The translations under genes and the position numbers were made by a program. Positions 38,201 to 48,764 of a stretch of 64,000 nt of DNA are shown here, piece after piece. Each line of letters begins with the position of its first letter. The stretch's first letter is position 1. Below the pieces are notes generated by a model that saw only the letters and a program-made list of their open reading frames with translations, did no database searches and was not told where the DNA came from. Location: positions 124,001 to 188,000 of the forward strand of contig JAQGDQ010000436.1 in assembly GCA_030141605.1 (NCBI GenBank), written 5' to 3'. The DNA is from Tubiluchus corallicola (taxonomy: Eukaryota > Priapulida > Priapulimorpha > Priapulimorphida > Tubiluchidae).

Positions 38201-40942
38201 CCGGCTATGATCATATTCAGTCTCGAGCTTCGACTTTTCACATTTCCTACTTTTCAGTTAAATTCGGTTTTCAAATTTGAATAATTGTGGTTCAGATTCT
38301 TTCGTGTATGTTGTTTGTTTGAAAAAATTGCACTCTGCTAAAATTATTGATTTTTTGTACGCTGACACTTGCAGGTGATATCCTGGAAGCAGAAGTTACC
38401 CCTGCAGACGATAATGAGAATGTTGCAAGTTTTAGTGCCACAAGTTGAGAAGATTTGCATTGATAAGTGAGTTTAATTTCTGCATTTAAGCAAATTAATA
38501 GTGGTGTTCTTTGTGTTTTTTACATATCACCCTAAGTAAGGCCAGAGACCAGTTTAAGTAGGGGCTACTGTAGAAAAGGGAAGGCATGAGTGCGTGTCCT
38601 GAGAAATGGAATCCTTTAATTTACTAGCAATGAGAAGTATCTACTAATGTTCTTCATGTTATAGTTAACAGCTTCCTGATAAAGAATTCCACACATAAGC
38701 AGCTCAAGTGAAGAAAATGGATTTATTAGCAGCTGTTTTCCATCTCGAAGTGTCCAGGGCAAGAATATAAGAAGCAGCACTAAAACGAGTTCACTACACC
38801 TTGCAAAACTGTTCGTCATTCCGCAATGTTACAAGACTTGTTTGAGTCTGACTGGTTGTGGTCGTTGTTGCGCAATTTCCTGTTGTGTGGTTCCTAATTA
38901 GTTCCATATGTAGGATATTTATGAAAATATACTAGAAATTTTGATAATTGCTAATTAGTAAATAAGTTCTTATAGTTAAAACAAATTATTCGATAAAACA
39001 TTTATGCTACGTTATAATGTTCACTGGAAAATTAAATTTGCTCTTACGCCTGGTTTACGCTGAGACATTTGACATCGGACAAAATCGATTTTTTGAGGGC
39101 TAAATGTCTAGAGAAAATGCAAAAAGTTTCTGATTTTGTCCATTATGACGAACTGAAACAGCAAACGAGGAATTGTGAAATTGCAACTCTGACTGTAGAA
39201 TGTTTGATTGTACAGGGGATTGACAGATGAAAGCGAGATATTGAAATTTCTACAACACGGCACTCTAGTCGGACTGCTTCCTGTACCACATCCGATACTA
39301 ATCCGGAAGTACCAAGCTAACCAGGGAACCAGCATGTGGTTCCGTACATACATGTGGGGAGTCATCTACCTGCGGTGAGTTGTTTCCACATAGAGATTAG
39401 TGAGGTTGTAAAAAAAGTTGTTTTTTAATGCATGTGTCACATACGGAACGCCAACAGTGTTGTGAGTATAATAACACGATTTGATAACACAATCGACTGT
39501 CCTAGCAGCTGTCTTCAGCCATTTTGACGTAAAAATAACAAAATGGAGTGGAGCGAATGCTTACAAAGCACATAAGTAAACAAACTGACAAAAAGTTACA
39601 CAGTGAATCCAAAGATGAAAAATACCCACCGTGAACGATGATGATCAAATAGCAATCACAGAGCAATAAATAGTCAGAAAATCACCTATGACTTACAAAA
39701 CAAGAATGTGCTAGAAACAGGAATTTTCCTACTCGACAAGATGTATTGGGAATGACCAGGAACTGGTACCTTATTAATGATACCGCTCTAAGACTGTAAG
39801 ATGAGCCACTGTACCATCAGAGGTGTCCTGGCCATGCTTGGGTATATGTTTACTGGATGAAACAGAAAAAATGTGCCGTAGTTTAGAGTGCAAAATGATT
39901 AGAAGCAAGCATTTTGCATTAACATTTCAAAGCGTGACACTACAATACATTAACTTTTGGCTGTGGAAGTTAACACTTCATACTTTTAGGAGTTTTTAAG
40001 TTACGGCTGAAAAACTTCTGCACGTTAAAAAATTAAACGTTTGAACAGTAGCTAATCATTAATTGAAAAATGGCCATATTTCACCGTCGACATGCTTAAA
40101 ACATTCAGTAGTCAATACATGACAACTGAACAACACAAAAATCAACCAGCTTGCATCTTGGTCATCACCAGAGAAAACAAAGTACTGGTAAAAATTTGTT
40201 GTCAAAAGAAAATGGAATTTAATCCTACAAACTAGGGATTGCTGGAATTCCTAACAACAGCTGAAAAGAGTTGTTTGATGTGAAGGACCCAAGGCAAAAA
40301 TTATTGAGTAGTGGAACCAAGTACCACTTAAAGAAGTGAGAAACTGTGTAAACTGTTAGAAGAAACGCCGTGAAAATGCACTTGCTAGTTTGCTTTGGGG
40401 GACACGTAGAGCGTTTGCGGTAAATTTTAGCAGTAGCCATCCATGAAAATTACTCCTGCATTTTACTCTTTTGACTTGTTGTTTTAAGACTTCTGTATCT
40501 GTGGAAAAATCCAAAGAATGACTTAAAATTTTTTGGAGTTTACACACAAGCGTCTGTAACGCCACTGTGATAATTTTCAAGAGTTTCCATTATTTTCTTC
40601 CTGTATTATCATGATCTTGGCACATTTTTTTGGACATCTCGTATATCGTACCTGTATGAGACAAACACTAAAATGATCAGAATCAGTATGTTGAATGAAA
40701 CCACTCAGAGAGAGTAATGAACCTGCTTACATAGAGCACAAGTGCTTACCGCTTGGTCATGAACACATTTTAATTTTTTTATACATTTAGTTTAACTTTT
40801 TTCGTTAGTTTATTTTGCTGTCTAGGGTCGTCTAAAATCAATGGTATTTCATGCCATTCGTTTCATTTGTGTTTATAGGAATGTAGACCCACCGATATGG
40901 TATGACACAGACGTGAAATTATTCGAGATTCAGCGAATCTAA
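23227..40942 (+). CDS. HID1: HID1 (high-temperature-induced dauer formation 1 homologue), 18 exons, complete
   Basis: HID1 is a peripheral Golgi/trans-Golgi protein needed for dense-core vesicle biogenesis and cargo sorting in animals. Exons: 23227-23292, 24121-24334, 24950-25065, 25412-25450, 25721-25774, 26059-26224, 26528-26772, 27389-27580, 29053-29143, 32307-32458, 33522-33600, 34209-34373, 35002-35238, 36692-36918, 37406-37525, 38375-38466, 39216-39374, 40879-40942. Every junction is GT-AG and in phase, giving 825 aa (human about 788). The start MGNTDTKLNF fits an N-myristoylation signal (Gly2, Thr6, Lys7). Conserved blocks include YIFEDPEWRGFFWST, ENRHALPLFTSLLNT, YDPIGYGIPYNHL, NYLSRIHREEDF, GERNFGVRLNKPY, FFLLEVFNNIIQYQFDG, WTPTPEWV and FRTYMWGVIYLRNVDPP. 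Exons 13-14 encode a Ser/Glu-rich variable linker that accounts for the extra length. The gene appears intact. Confidence 0.96.
23550..23592 (-). mobile_element. LINE 3' hairpin, inverted copy in HID1 intron 1
   Basis: Read on the minus strand this gives AGGGCAGCTGACC...GGTC...CGCTGCTC, matching the 3' hairpin of the LINE at 2527-2571. It marks a very short or decayed 3' LINE fragment within about 23540-23960. Confidence 0.6.
24386..24831. mobile_element. Tigger/pogo-like MITE in HID1 intron 2
   Basis: The ends are CAGTAAGTCCTTGCTTAACG at the left and, read inverted, CAGCAAGTCTTCGCTTAACG at the right, flanked by TA on both sides. CTTAACGA-type ends with a TA duplication are characteristic of Tigger elements. 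It is 446 bp with no transposase. Confidence 0.75.
27031..27204. mobile_element. Short element with perfect 21-bp inverted repeats in HID1 intron 7
   Basis: The left arm at 27031-27051 and the right arm at 27184-27204 are exact inverses over 21 bases (core TATGCTTCATCAGG). The 132-base centre has no ORF. It could be a tiny MITE or a stable RNA hairpin inside the intron; no clear target-site duplication was found. Confidence 0.6.
27581..29052. other. HID1 intron 8
   Basis: It contains a CAT/ATC-type triplet run at about 27890-27930 and, at about 28000-28150, a segment ending in AATGGATGAATAAAG that resembles a LINE 3' tail. No exon was found. Confidence 0.4.
29577..31160 (-). pseudogene. CR1/L2-like LINE 3' end on the minus strand, with a (TGTAAC)n tail
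   Basis: On the minus strand near 31160-31000 the reading CRTTNYGLNSFRYTGAKLWN, then NLPDEY, is the typical C-terminus of CR1/L2-group ORF2. A frameshift follows, then SFVSLINKWDG and a Cys-containing end. The 3' UTR runs to a (GTTACA)n microsatellite at about 29580-29690, the tail on the gene's plus strand. A Tigger-like element (29857-30592) is inserted in this UTR. Confidence 0.7.
29857..30592 (-). mobile_element. Tigger/pogo-like element nested in the LINE, with a transposase N-terminal remnant
   Basis: Near-perfect ends CAGTGGACTCTCGTTATAAG and its inverse (…CGAGAGTCCACTG) are flanked by TA (29855-29856, 30593-30594). On the minus strand from ATG at 30384 the reading MASKRKSRSVSEKVKIIAAY resembles the CENP-B-type helix-turn-helix that starts Tigger transposases. 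A frameshift follows, then GLASEKVARVFEDN. The catalytic DDE region is absent. It is 736 bp and non-autonomous. Confidence 0.8.
31711..32253. mobile_element. hAT-like MITE in HID1 intron 9
   Basis: The ends CCAGTGGCAGC and (inverted) CCAGTAGCAGC are imperfect inverted repeats. The 8-bp flanks TAGGTGTC and GAGGAGTC match at 6 of 8 positions if the element starts at CAGTGGC. Short ORFs inside show no transposase similarity. Confidence 0.5.
32580..33521. other. HID1 intron 10
   Basis: No exon or defined repeat was seen; AT-rich intronic sequence. Confidence 0.35.
34470..34640 (+). repeat. 35-bp minisatellite in HID1 intron 12, about five copies
   Basis: The unit contains GTTACTCATTGTTTGTGTAC and TATTGTTTCC, repeated at 35-base spacing. 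It reads open in all three plus frames, an artefact of the repeat. Confidence 0.9.
35855..36120 (+). repeat. 131-bp tandem duplication in HID1 intron 13
   Basis: Two consecutive copies of a 131-bp unit (starting TTACTGTCTAGTGTGGATG at about 35855 and 35986) differ at only a few positions, then a partial third begins. No gene lies inside. Confidence 0.85.
38125..38230 (+). repeat. (CAT)n run followed by a tRNA-like segment, possible SINE head
   Basis: A CAT/ATC triplet run at about 38125-38145 is followed by GTTGTCTAATGGTCATAGTG, which resembles an A-box region, and GGCTATGATCATATTC, a poor B box. It probably derives from a tRNA-type SINE. The folds are too poor for a functional tRNA. Confidence 0.3.
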
Positions 40943-43900
40943 ATATAAGACTTGATTTTTTCCACACCTTTCATCTTTGCATTCCTTAACAATGGTACGC
41001 TAGTGACATCTGCCAAATAGAAGCCTAACAAACTTTCAGTTTGTATCTTGGTCGAGAGAGCATCTCTTTAAGTTTTCATTGCTGCATTGCAATATTTGAA
41101 TCAGTGTTTATATGTCGTGAATGATGTTTTGACTTGATTTTAGCAAACTCTTCGAAATCACAAGGCATTGTGGCCAGATTCCTGAGTATTACAGGGACAT
41201 TTAATGAAGAAATTATTCATTTAGCCCAGTATCATTACGCAACTAATTAAAGTGGAACAAATGTGCACTAAAACGTTTTTAAATGACAATTTTCAATTTT
41301 TTACTTTCCTCGTTTTAGAGTTTTTTGTGTCCTCTTCAAAGATCCTCATGTTCTAAAAACTGTATGTCATCCTGCATGTAGGGGCATTTTAACCAATAGG
41401 CTAACTAGGCTACTGCCTAGGGTGCCAAAGCTTGAGGGTGTCACATTTTAGAAAAAAATCTGATTATCCTCGGAAAATGTGTATACTTTCATATTCATGT
41501 AAAGTGCACATCTTATAACTCACCACAGGCAGTTACTGAGGGCAGCTTTTATATAAGTGCCACGTAACGGACAGGTGCAAGGTATTACACAACAAGTAGT
41601 TGCGCAACCTGCTTGAATATAAACCCTATGAAAATACATGTAATTAATAATAACCGTGTGTAAACTACGTTGATAGTGTTTCTAATACACCACAAGTAAT
41701 TGTTTGATCTGATCTTTATATAAACGACCATAAATTAACAATAGAGATGGATTGGACAGAACGATTATTCTAGGGCGTCGTAAAGTCCCTGCCTGCAAAT
41801 GCTGATAATAATGCAGCACATGCATTAAAGTGTTTAACTAAGAAACAACTTTCTACGAGTTAAAGTAATAGTCATTAACGACAAGTATTAAGCCTGACTT
41901 GCTCAGTAATACGATATTTTCTAAATCGCTTTTGATTTATGAGCTAGATTTTCTTCATACATGTAAACTGGCATCTTAAAAGTAAGTCCTGTTTAATTTA
42001 CGTGACTTGTGTCAGGACCACAATGTAGCTGTTTATCAAGTACAATCCTCTGACATGAGACGCTAAACCTGTAGAGAATATTCTAGATGCACATATATAT
42101 TTGAAGACCTTCTCTTTAAATGAGAACACTAGAGGCAGTATGATAAGCCTGTCGAGAAGAAATTTTTCTTATAGTCACCTATTCATTTTTTGTCCAGGGC
42201 TAGCATTATTTAACTTTACCGTCAAACATTATGATCTCTCAGCATACCTATTGAATTTAGGCTTATTTTGGCTAATACTAATCAATCTTAAAACTTCAGT
42301 GTGACCTGATTGGCTCAATTTTTTGGCTGCACAATTTAATCATTCATAGACAATTATATTAATTATACCTATTTCTCTATCCTACTAATCACATTCATGT
42401 TCCGCAAAAATGATTCAGAAAAATTGAAGCCGTATTTACTGTTATGCACTCTCTCTATTAAAATTTTAAAATGACATTAAAATAAGTTTTCTTTGTTAGC
42501 TAGTATGGATGTGTTCCCTGGTAGTTACAAATATGCTGTACATTTTCCAGTTAGTAAACAGTATTGTCATTGTTTTGTAAAATTTTGTTGATACCTCCTT
42601 GTCTGTTACTCTCTGTCCAGTTGAATTTTTGTTTATATTCGTATTATACAGCTGCTTGAAGAAAATAAGGTGTTAAAATCACATGAAATATCATACTTTT
42701 AACAAGCGATTTTTCCTATATAGTACTTTTCAAACTGTAGTGAACTAAATGTGAATGTAAGTTGAGTGGATTTCAGCGGTTTTTGTAGATAATAGTTTTC
42801 TGACGCATTCCAGTAACTGTAGACATAATATACGGGGAAGGGGAATAGTAAAGGAATAATTTCATGTAATTTTACAGGTTCGTCCAGCAAAAATGTTCCC
42901 TCAAATTAGCTCATAATCCTACATTTTGGTAGAGGTGTGTAGAAGAGATCGACATCAACTCGTAGCCCGGTTTCTCCTCTTTTTCCAATGAACTGTAAAT
43001 TTCGGCTTTAAAGAAAAACAGCTATTTTTCAAGCATCTGCCACTCCCAGGATAGCGGGACTAGAAGTTATTTTGTGGGAATGTTTTTTTAGACGACCCTG
43101 CATATGTGGCACATGTATAATGGACAAACAGTCAGTTTTTGTTTTGCCAATTACAGGACATAGATGTCTCAGATACCTCGTAATAAATACTTTTTACCAC
43201 ATGCCTGTAACACTCAAATTTTGAATAATTATTATCAATACATGTATGTGCTTTCAAATTGTCCCCATTGTGGAATGAATTATTTATTATCCTAATTTTA
43301 AGATTATTGATTATTAGAATAAACACAGAATTATTGAATTTTTGAAACCTTTCCTATACTTCCGTTAAGTTTAGTTTCAAAAAATCAATAATTGCGGTTC
43401 GTTTGTTCTTATCTTTAAAACTGTCTTAGCGTTATTTTTTTGAAGTTATAGAACTTGATTTCCTGGCACAATAAGTGCAAGCGATTTTGTTTTATTATGG
43501 AATTATCAGTATCTTCAGTTTGATCAAACGTTTTCCTTATGTGGTCAAATCAAATTATGCAAAACCTCCTTACAATTTGTGCTGTGCCATTTTGAATGAA
43601 TTCTTTCTTTTTTTTGATATTTAATGCACAACACTATGTATTATACATATTGTAGTTGTATAAATGTATTATATATACAGTAAATATTGTATTTATTTAT
43701 TTGAATGTATTTTTAAAGAATATCTTAAAGAAAGACAGCATTGTGTATACATTGATGTATAGGTTGTTGTTTCGTGTAATAGACGTAAGCATTGGATAAA
43801 CTAGTTCGATTGTTTATGTGATATTTCTGGACAAAAAGTACGCAAAAGTGTTTGCTGCTGATTACGCCATCATTCAGAGGGTATAATTTGTGTAGTAATG

Positions 43901-44468
43901 ACTGCAAATTCTGTATTGCGTAGTCTTTTTTGAATCCTGATGTTTAGAAGGTAAAAGCTAAGTTGCTTCATCTAAGCATATCTAGAAGACAATTACTTCT
44001 GTTAGTTCAATAACTGATTCTAGGGGCTTTGAAGTTGTGGTATTGATCTCAGGAACTAATTTTGCTTTGTTAAATTCATGGTGTATTCACCCTCAGATCA
44101 CTTTGCACTGGTGAGTAGGGATAAAAAATATCCAATACTGTGACTCCAATATTGGCCACATGCTGTGGTTCGTGGTCATCTTGTGCCCATAGATGTTACT
44201 GAGTTACTGGTTTTTCTACTCACGTATAACCAGTAATTAGGGAAGCCCTGTAGATTCAAGGGTTGTAATGAGGTGAATACCTGTAAGTTTAATTGCAAGT
44301 GTTAGCAAGTCATGTGACACAGCGGCCAGGCAGTGCAGACATTTGAGTTTGTGGCCAGTGATGGAGTGACAAACAGTTTGTGTTTCATTGATGTAGTCTC
44401 GTTTGCGAGCGTACCTGATTGCATACACCTGAGGTAAAGAGTCACACTTCTTGCCTGTCATCTAAACA
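40943..44468. other. Intergenic region between HID1 and the Pax-like gene
   Basis: 3.5 kb without a recognised exon. It should contain the HID1 3' UTR at its start and the Pax-like promoter at its end. A transposon-like right end (TTTTAGACGACCCT) occurs at 43086-43099, and its inverse AGGGTCGTCTAAAA lies at 40824-40837, just before the last HID1 exon. No transposase was seen. Confidence 0.4.
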
Positions 44469-47400
44469 ATGCCAAATCGTGCACCAATGAAAAGTGGTAA
44501 GTTGTTATGATTATTTTTTCATTGCTGAAATTTTTTACGTATCAATTTGAAAATGCCTACAAAAAGATAACTAAATAAAAGTTATGATGTGAAACATGCA
44601 TGTATCATCGCAGTCAGGAAGCAGAAGAAAGGACTTTGTTAGGTGCCTGATGCACAGTGGAATTCCAAATAGTCAAAGAAAAATGATTAAAAAGCAATGG
44701 ATTATTGGACAATTTAAAAAAAGAAATCAGTATAGCAAACTGGGATAGAAATGATGGGTAACAGAATGTTTAAGAAAGGAAGTTTGGGAAAATTCTACTT
44801 AATGAGTTAAGAGTTTACATCAGTATGTGACAACACAACTGTTTAATGTTAATCACATTGTCCATTGTATTGATACTTTGTCGTTAATCATCCAGTTGCA
44901 GACAAACCACTCAAATCACACGTTTCTCCTAGTCCTTTAATTGCTTACGTATCCTGCTAGCCTATGGTCTGCCATTTTTTAGATATTTTGTATAGTGAGT
45001 TGTTAACAATATTAGTTGTTTGGCACAAATTTTGTTGTAAAATTGAATTGTTGTCAATTTTTAGAGGTCTTCGCATCCAGCTCGAATCTTTCAACATAAT
45101 AAGTAGATTTTTCTCAAATGTTACACAAAGGTCCTTGCACAAGTACAACAGTTTATACAATTTTTTGCTAAAGAACTAGGCTTCGTGTAATATATGCTCA
45201 TAACAGATTCAAATAGGTGTAATAATAGGGCTATTCTATTGCTTTAGGTACTTATCAACTCAATCAGCTTGGTAGAAGGTTCAAAAACGGAAGACCATTA
45301 CCGACGGAGCTGCGTCGCGAGATTATTGCCATGTTCCTGCGTGGCGTGAAACCTTGCGTAATAAGCCGTCATCTCCGAGTATCACATGGTTGTGTGAGCA
45401 AGATACTTAGCAAGCACCAGGTATGTTCCATTAGACTGCGCGGAAAAGCATTCAGAAATTGGCAATTATGAAATTACTGATGCATAGGTCACTGCATTTG
45501 CAAAAGGACAATGTGAGAGAGTCTCACTTGCAAAATATGAATTCCTCAAATTTGGGCGTCATTTGTCCCGGCTTGTACTTGGATAGTGATATTCTATATT
45601 GACCAGGGGACGGTTTCGCAAAGCCGTCACTAAGTTAACGATGTCGTTATTACATTCAATTCACTATTAATAATGATGTCGTTAAGTCAGTGACGGCTTT
45701 GTGAAACTGGACCCAGGGTATCTTTATTGAAATGAACCCTTACTTTGTCGGGGGTTGCGTTCTCTAAACTTAACTTTTGTTCCATTATATGCATGTTTGT
45801 TCAGATAAACTTCTTCAAGAATTATTATGATCCTTTTTTAGTTTAGAGACTTACTTCCAGGAAAGCCTAATAAGCAACTCCTGCTTCGTATGAAATGAAT
45901 ATTAGTAAAAATATGTGAGCGCATTAAAACAATGGGAGAAGTAGTATAATGCTTTTGATGTATTGTGTTAATTTAGTTTGACTGTGACTGTGAGAAAATA
46001 TTTTTTTTTGCTTAAAGTTACAAATGTTGTTGAGAAATGAATACGGGCTACATAATTCTTACACTTTTTTATTGTAGGAGTGTAGTAGCAGTAATCAGTC
46101 GCTGGTTAACAGTGATGATTGCGTTACAACCCTGGCATCATCCACAGAAAGTGGCAATCTCGTTGGGTCAGTGACTGGAACTTATCAAGGTTTCCTTTCT
46201 GCTTCTGTTATAAAGCAGAACTTTATACTTGATTATCACTCTTTATGATTTTGTGCATAATTCTGAGTGACACATGTTCTGCTGTAGTCTGAAGCTTAGC
46301 CTCACATCAGTGCAGTTTCGTTTGACCTGGGTGCTCTGTTGACTTTTAAAATTTCGCTGAACAGCTATATGATTTTATTTTAAAATGCCCTATTTTTCAA
46401 AATCTTAGCTTAACTGTCATATTACAAAATTGTTACGTTTGATTCAGTTTTGTAAAGTTTTATCAAATTGACGCATTGCGAGTCGTTATGGGTGTAACTA
46501 TAGTTAAGCGTGTGTGCTATAACTTCTAGTATGTGTCTGTACGGCATTTTATCGCTTTCTACATAGCTAATAGACACCTCATTTATGCCATCTGTAGGTG
46601 TAAATCACATATTGCGCAACAGAGAAAAACTTTTTTTGGAAAACAAACATAGACGAAAACGACTATCATTCACATTGCAACAGCTGAGCAGTTTAGAAGC
46701 AGCATTCAAACAAACGCCGTATCCGGACATCGCTATAAGAGAAGCACTTTCTCAACACCTGAATCTTACCGATACGAGAGTTCAGGTATTATGGTATAAT
46801 TAGCAGTAAATTACTACTGCAGTTTAGCATGTGGTGTTATAATCCTGTTGCAAGCTGTCTGTTGAAAGCATGATCTAGCTTTCTCGTACAGTTGACAGAA
46901 TTAGTTCCCAAAATTCACAAGTTAGTAAGCTAGAAGCAATTTCACGAATTTTGTTCTTGAGCCAATGTATAAAGCTAAGTTTCTGAGACAGTCAGTTTGT
47001 CAACAGATAAACAAATATTGGTTACAACATTAGATCAATTGCTGTTGTCTATCTGTGTACTAATTAGAGGTAGTAATGCTTAACTTTGGCAGTTTGGTTC
47101 TGAGATATACCACTTGCACGGTGTATACAAGTGGTTTTTTTAGAAATGGAGAGTGCATTGTGCAGACTGAATATCATTTCTTTTTATGGACAAGCTGAAG
47201 ACTGAAGGGGGGTTACAGTTGTTGGGAGGTTTAGAAAGTTAGACTGCATATCAAATTTTAAGCGCATGCCTGAATTCCACGAGTGTATTTCAATAAAGTT
47301 AAGACATTTATTTTTAGATCTGGTTTAGTAATAGGAGAGCAAAGTGGCGAAAGCAAATGAGAGTGACATCTGTTATGGGAATGGAAAATTACACAGGAAC

Positions 47401-47607
47401 CTCTGATTCTCCTCTCATAGCAGGTATGCTGAAATCAGTGCTTTTATAAAGTTACTATAACTTAAACCGAAATTTGGTATTAATTGACAGTTTAAAGCTT
47501 GTTATTATGAGATGTCATGAAAGTAGTGCTAATATAGTTCTGTTTTTATGCTTTTGTACATGTAGCACTCTTACAGTGTTAATTTAGTGTCTAAAGCTTT
47601 TCTCTAA
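44469..47607 (+). CDS. Pax-like transcription factor: PAI subdomain plus paired-class homeodomain, RED subdomain lacking
   Basis: Exons: 44469-44496, 45248-45420, 46078-46189, 46598-46785, 47318-47423, and a weak terminal exon 47567-47607. The model is 215 aa. An in-frame TAA six bases upstream supports the start. Residues about 10-67 match the N-terminal (PAI) half of a paired domain: [38 protein letters not shown]. Exon 3 (37 aa, Ser-rich) replaces the usual RED half; only GVNHILRN, like the final RED helix (SINRVLRN), remains. The homeodomain follows: [47 protein letters not shown]. It has Ser at position 50, typical of Pax proteins, and an intron between positions 46 and 47, as in paired-class genes. 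A nuclear DNA-binding role is inferred. Exons 1-5 are in phase; exon 6 is uncertain. Confidence 0.82.
45601..45718. mobile_element. Palindromic MITE-like hairpin in Pax-like intron 2
   Basis: The left arm GTTTCGCAAAGCCGTCACTA..TTAACGA is mirrored by the right arm TCGTTAAGTCAGTGACGGCT..GTGAAAC. Together they form a near-perfect 118-bp fold-back with a short centre. No coding capacity. Confidence 0.75.
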
Positions 47608-47610
47608 TGG

Positions 47611-47762
47611 ATAATAATAATAATCTTTATTTAAAGTCGGCTTTTGGGTCAACAATTAACATTAGCTCAAAGAGCTATTATCGCCGACACTATATAACAA
47701 TCTACAACTACATAACAGAGACTATTATTACCCCACTTTTACCCTAAATACCATGCAAGGCA
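47611..47762 (-). mobile_element. SINE 3' part, inverted copy
   Basis: The minus strand matches the 3' part of the SINE at 59325-59643: CTCTGTTATGTAGTTGTAG, GGCGATAATAGCTCTTTGAG, CTAATGTTAATTGTTGACC and an (ATT)n tail. The tRNA-like head is absent. Confidence 0.8.
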
Positions 47763-47794
47763 ATTAACGTTATTAGCATATTTATGTACAACAC

Positions 47795-48277
47795 CAGGGA
47801 TGAGAATTTTCCGCGGATACGCGGAATTCTGAGTTTTTGGAAGACCAGTAGTGCCATTTTTGTAAATTGCGTAAATTCGTTGAGAAAATTTTTTATGGAC
47901 CCGGTACATTATTTCACAAGTTGACCGCTAGGTTGCAGGCCGTCACTTTGTTTACATCACGTACATCAGTGTAACCACGTGTATATCTCTATGTATAAAA
48001 ATATAGAATCAATTGTGCGGAGTTATTTGAGTCAATTACAGACAGTTTTTATATACTTTTGCATAGGGGAGCGGCCAGTACTTAGACATTTTTGAGACAA
48101 TTAGGTATCATGTATCCTTGATAGTTGAGTATTTTAAATTATGCATGAAACAAGGTAATTGATATTTTAAGTCCACTTAGAGGTTCTCTATGGTCACAAA
48201 ATTGCAATTTGTTGCTGCCTACGCAGCCTCCAAATGCCTGTTTCAGAGTTTTTTGCAATTTGTCATTCTCATCCCTG
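47795..48277. mobile_element. TIR element with a 6-bp target-site duplication, copy 1
   Basis: The ends CAGGGATGAGAAT and ATTCTCATCCCTG are perfect 13-bp inverted repeats. The 6-bp flank CAACAC is exactly duplicated at 47789-47794 and 48278-48283. It is 483 bp with no ORF. A homologous copy with its own perfect 6-bp duplication lies at 59969-60462. Confidence 0.88.
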
Positions 48278-48289
48278 CAACACTGAAAC

Positions 48290-48570
48290 ATGGGGTTTAA
48301 CGACTTTACTCAATAAGGACAGATTGCCGCATTTCATAGAAGTTTTCTATGGAAAGTTTGAAAGACAAGATGACCATATGTAGTCAAAAATAAAGATTTG
48401 TTCACTAGAACGAAAGAGTTCAAAAGTCAAGCACTGAAGATTAAGAGGGCTAGGTAAGATCAACTTTAACCATATTTAGCTTTAGGAGTGGAAGAACTTG
48501 TGCTGTTTGCTGCAGATAGGTGCAGTGCTGTAATGAATGTTATAGCCTTGATGTCTGCAGTAAGTGAGAC
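48290..48570 (+). pseudogene. Decayed LINE fragment related to 11095-11520
   Basis: It shares blocks such as GGGTTTAACG, CATTTCATAGAAGT, CACTAGAACGAAAGA and TTTAGGAGTGGAAGAACTTG with the LINE remnant in DDX47 intron 6. It has no intact frame and is followed by a (GAA)n run at 48576-48602. Confidence 0.6.
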
Positions 48571-48764
48571 TTTCAAGAAGAAGAAGAAGAAGAAGAAGAA
48601 GAGTATTGTAATATATATTACAATATGTAATATAGAAAGATATACCATACCGTTGAACCCTATGATTTCAAAATGATTCTTCAATTTAATGATAATGAAA
48701 AAATATCAAATAAATGATAAGAGCAGAATAATTAGATAACTTTATTTGGTTTGTTTCTATACAG

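Noticed and set aside
38150-38225. Possible tRNA gene
   Set aside because: The A-box-like part is fair but the B box is poor and no cloverleaf can be completed; more likely SINE debris.
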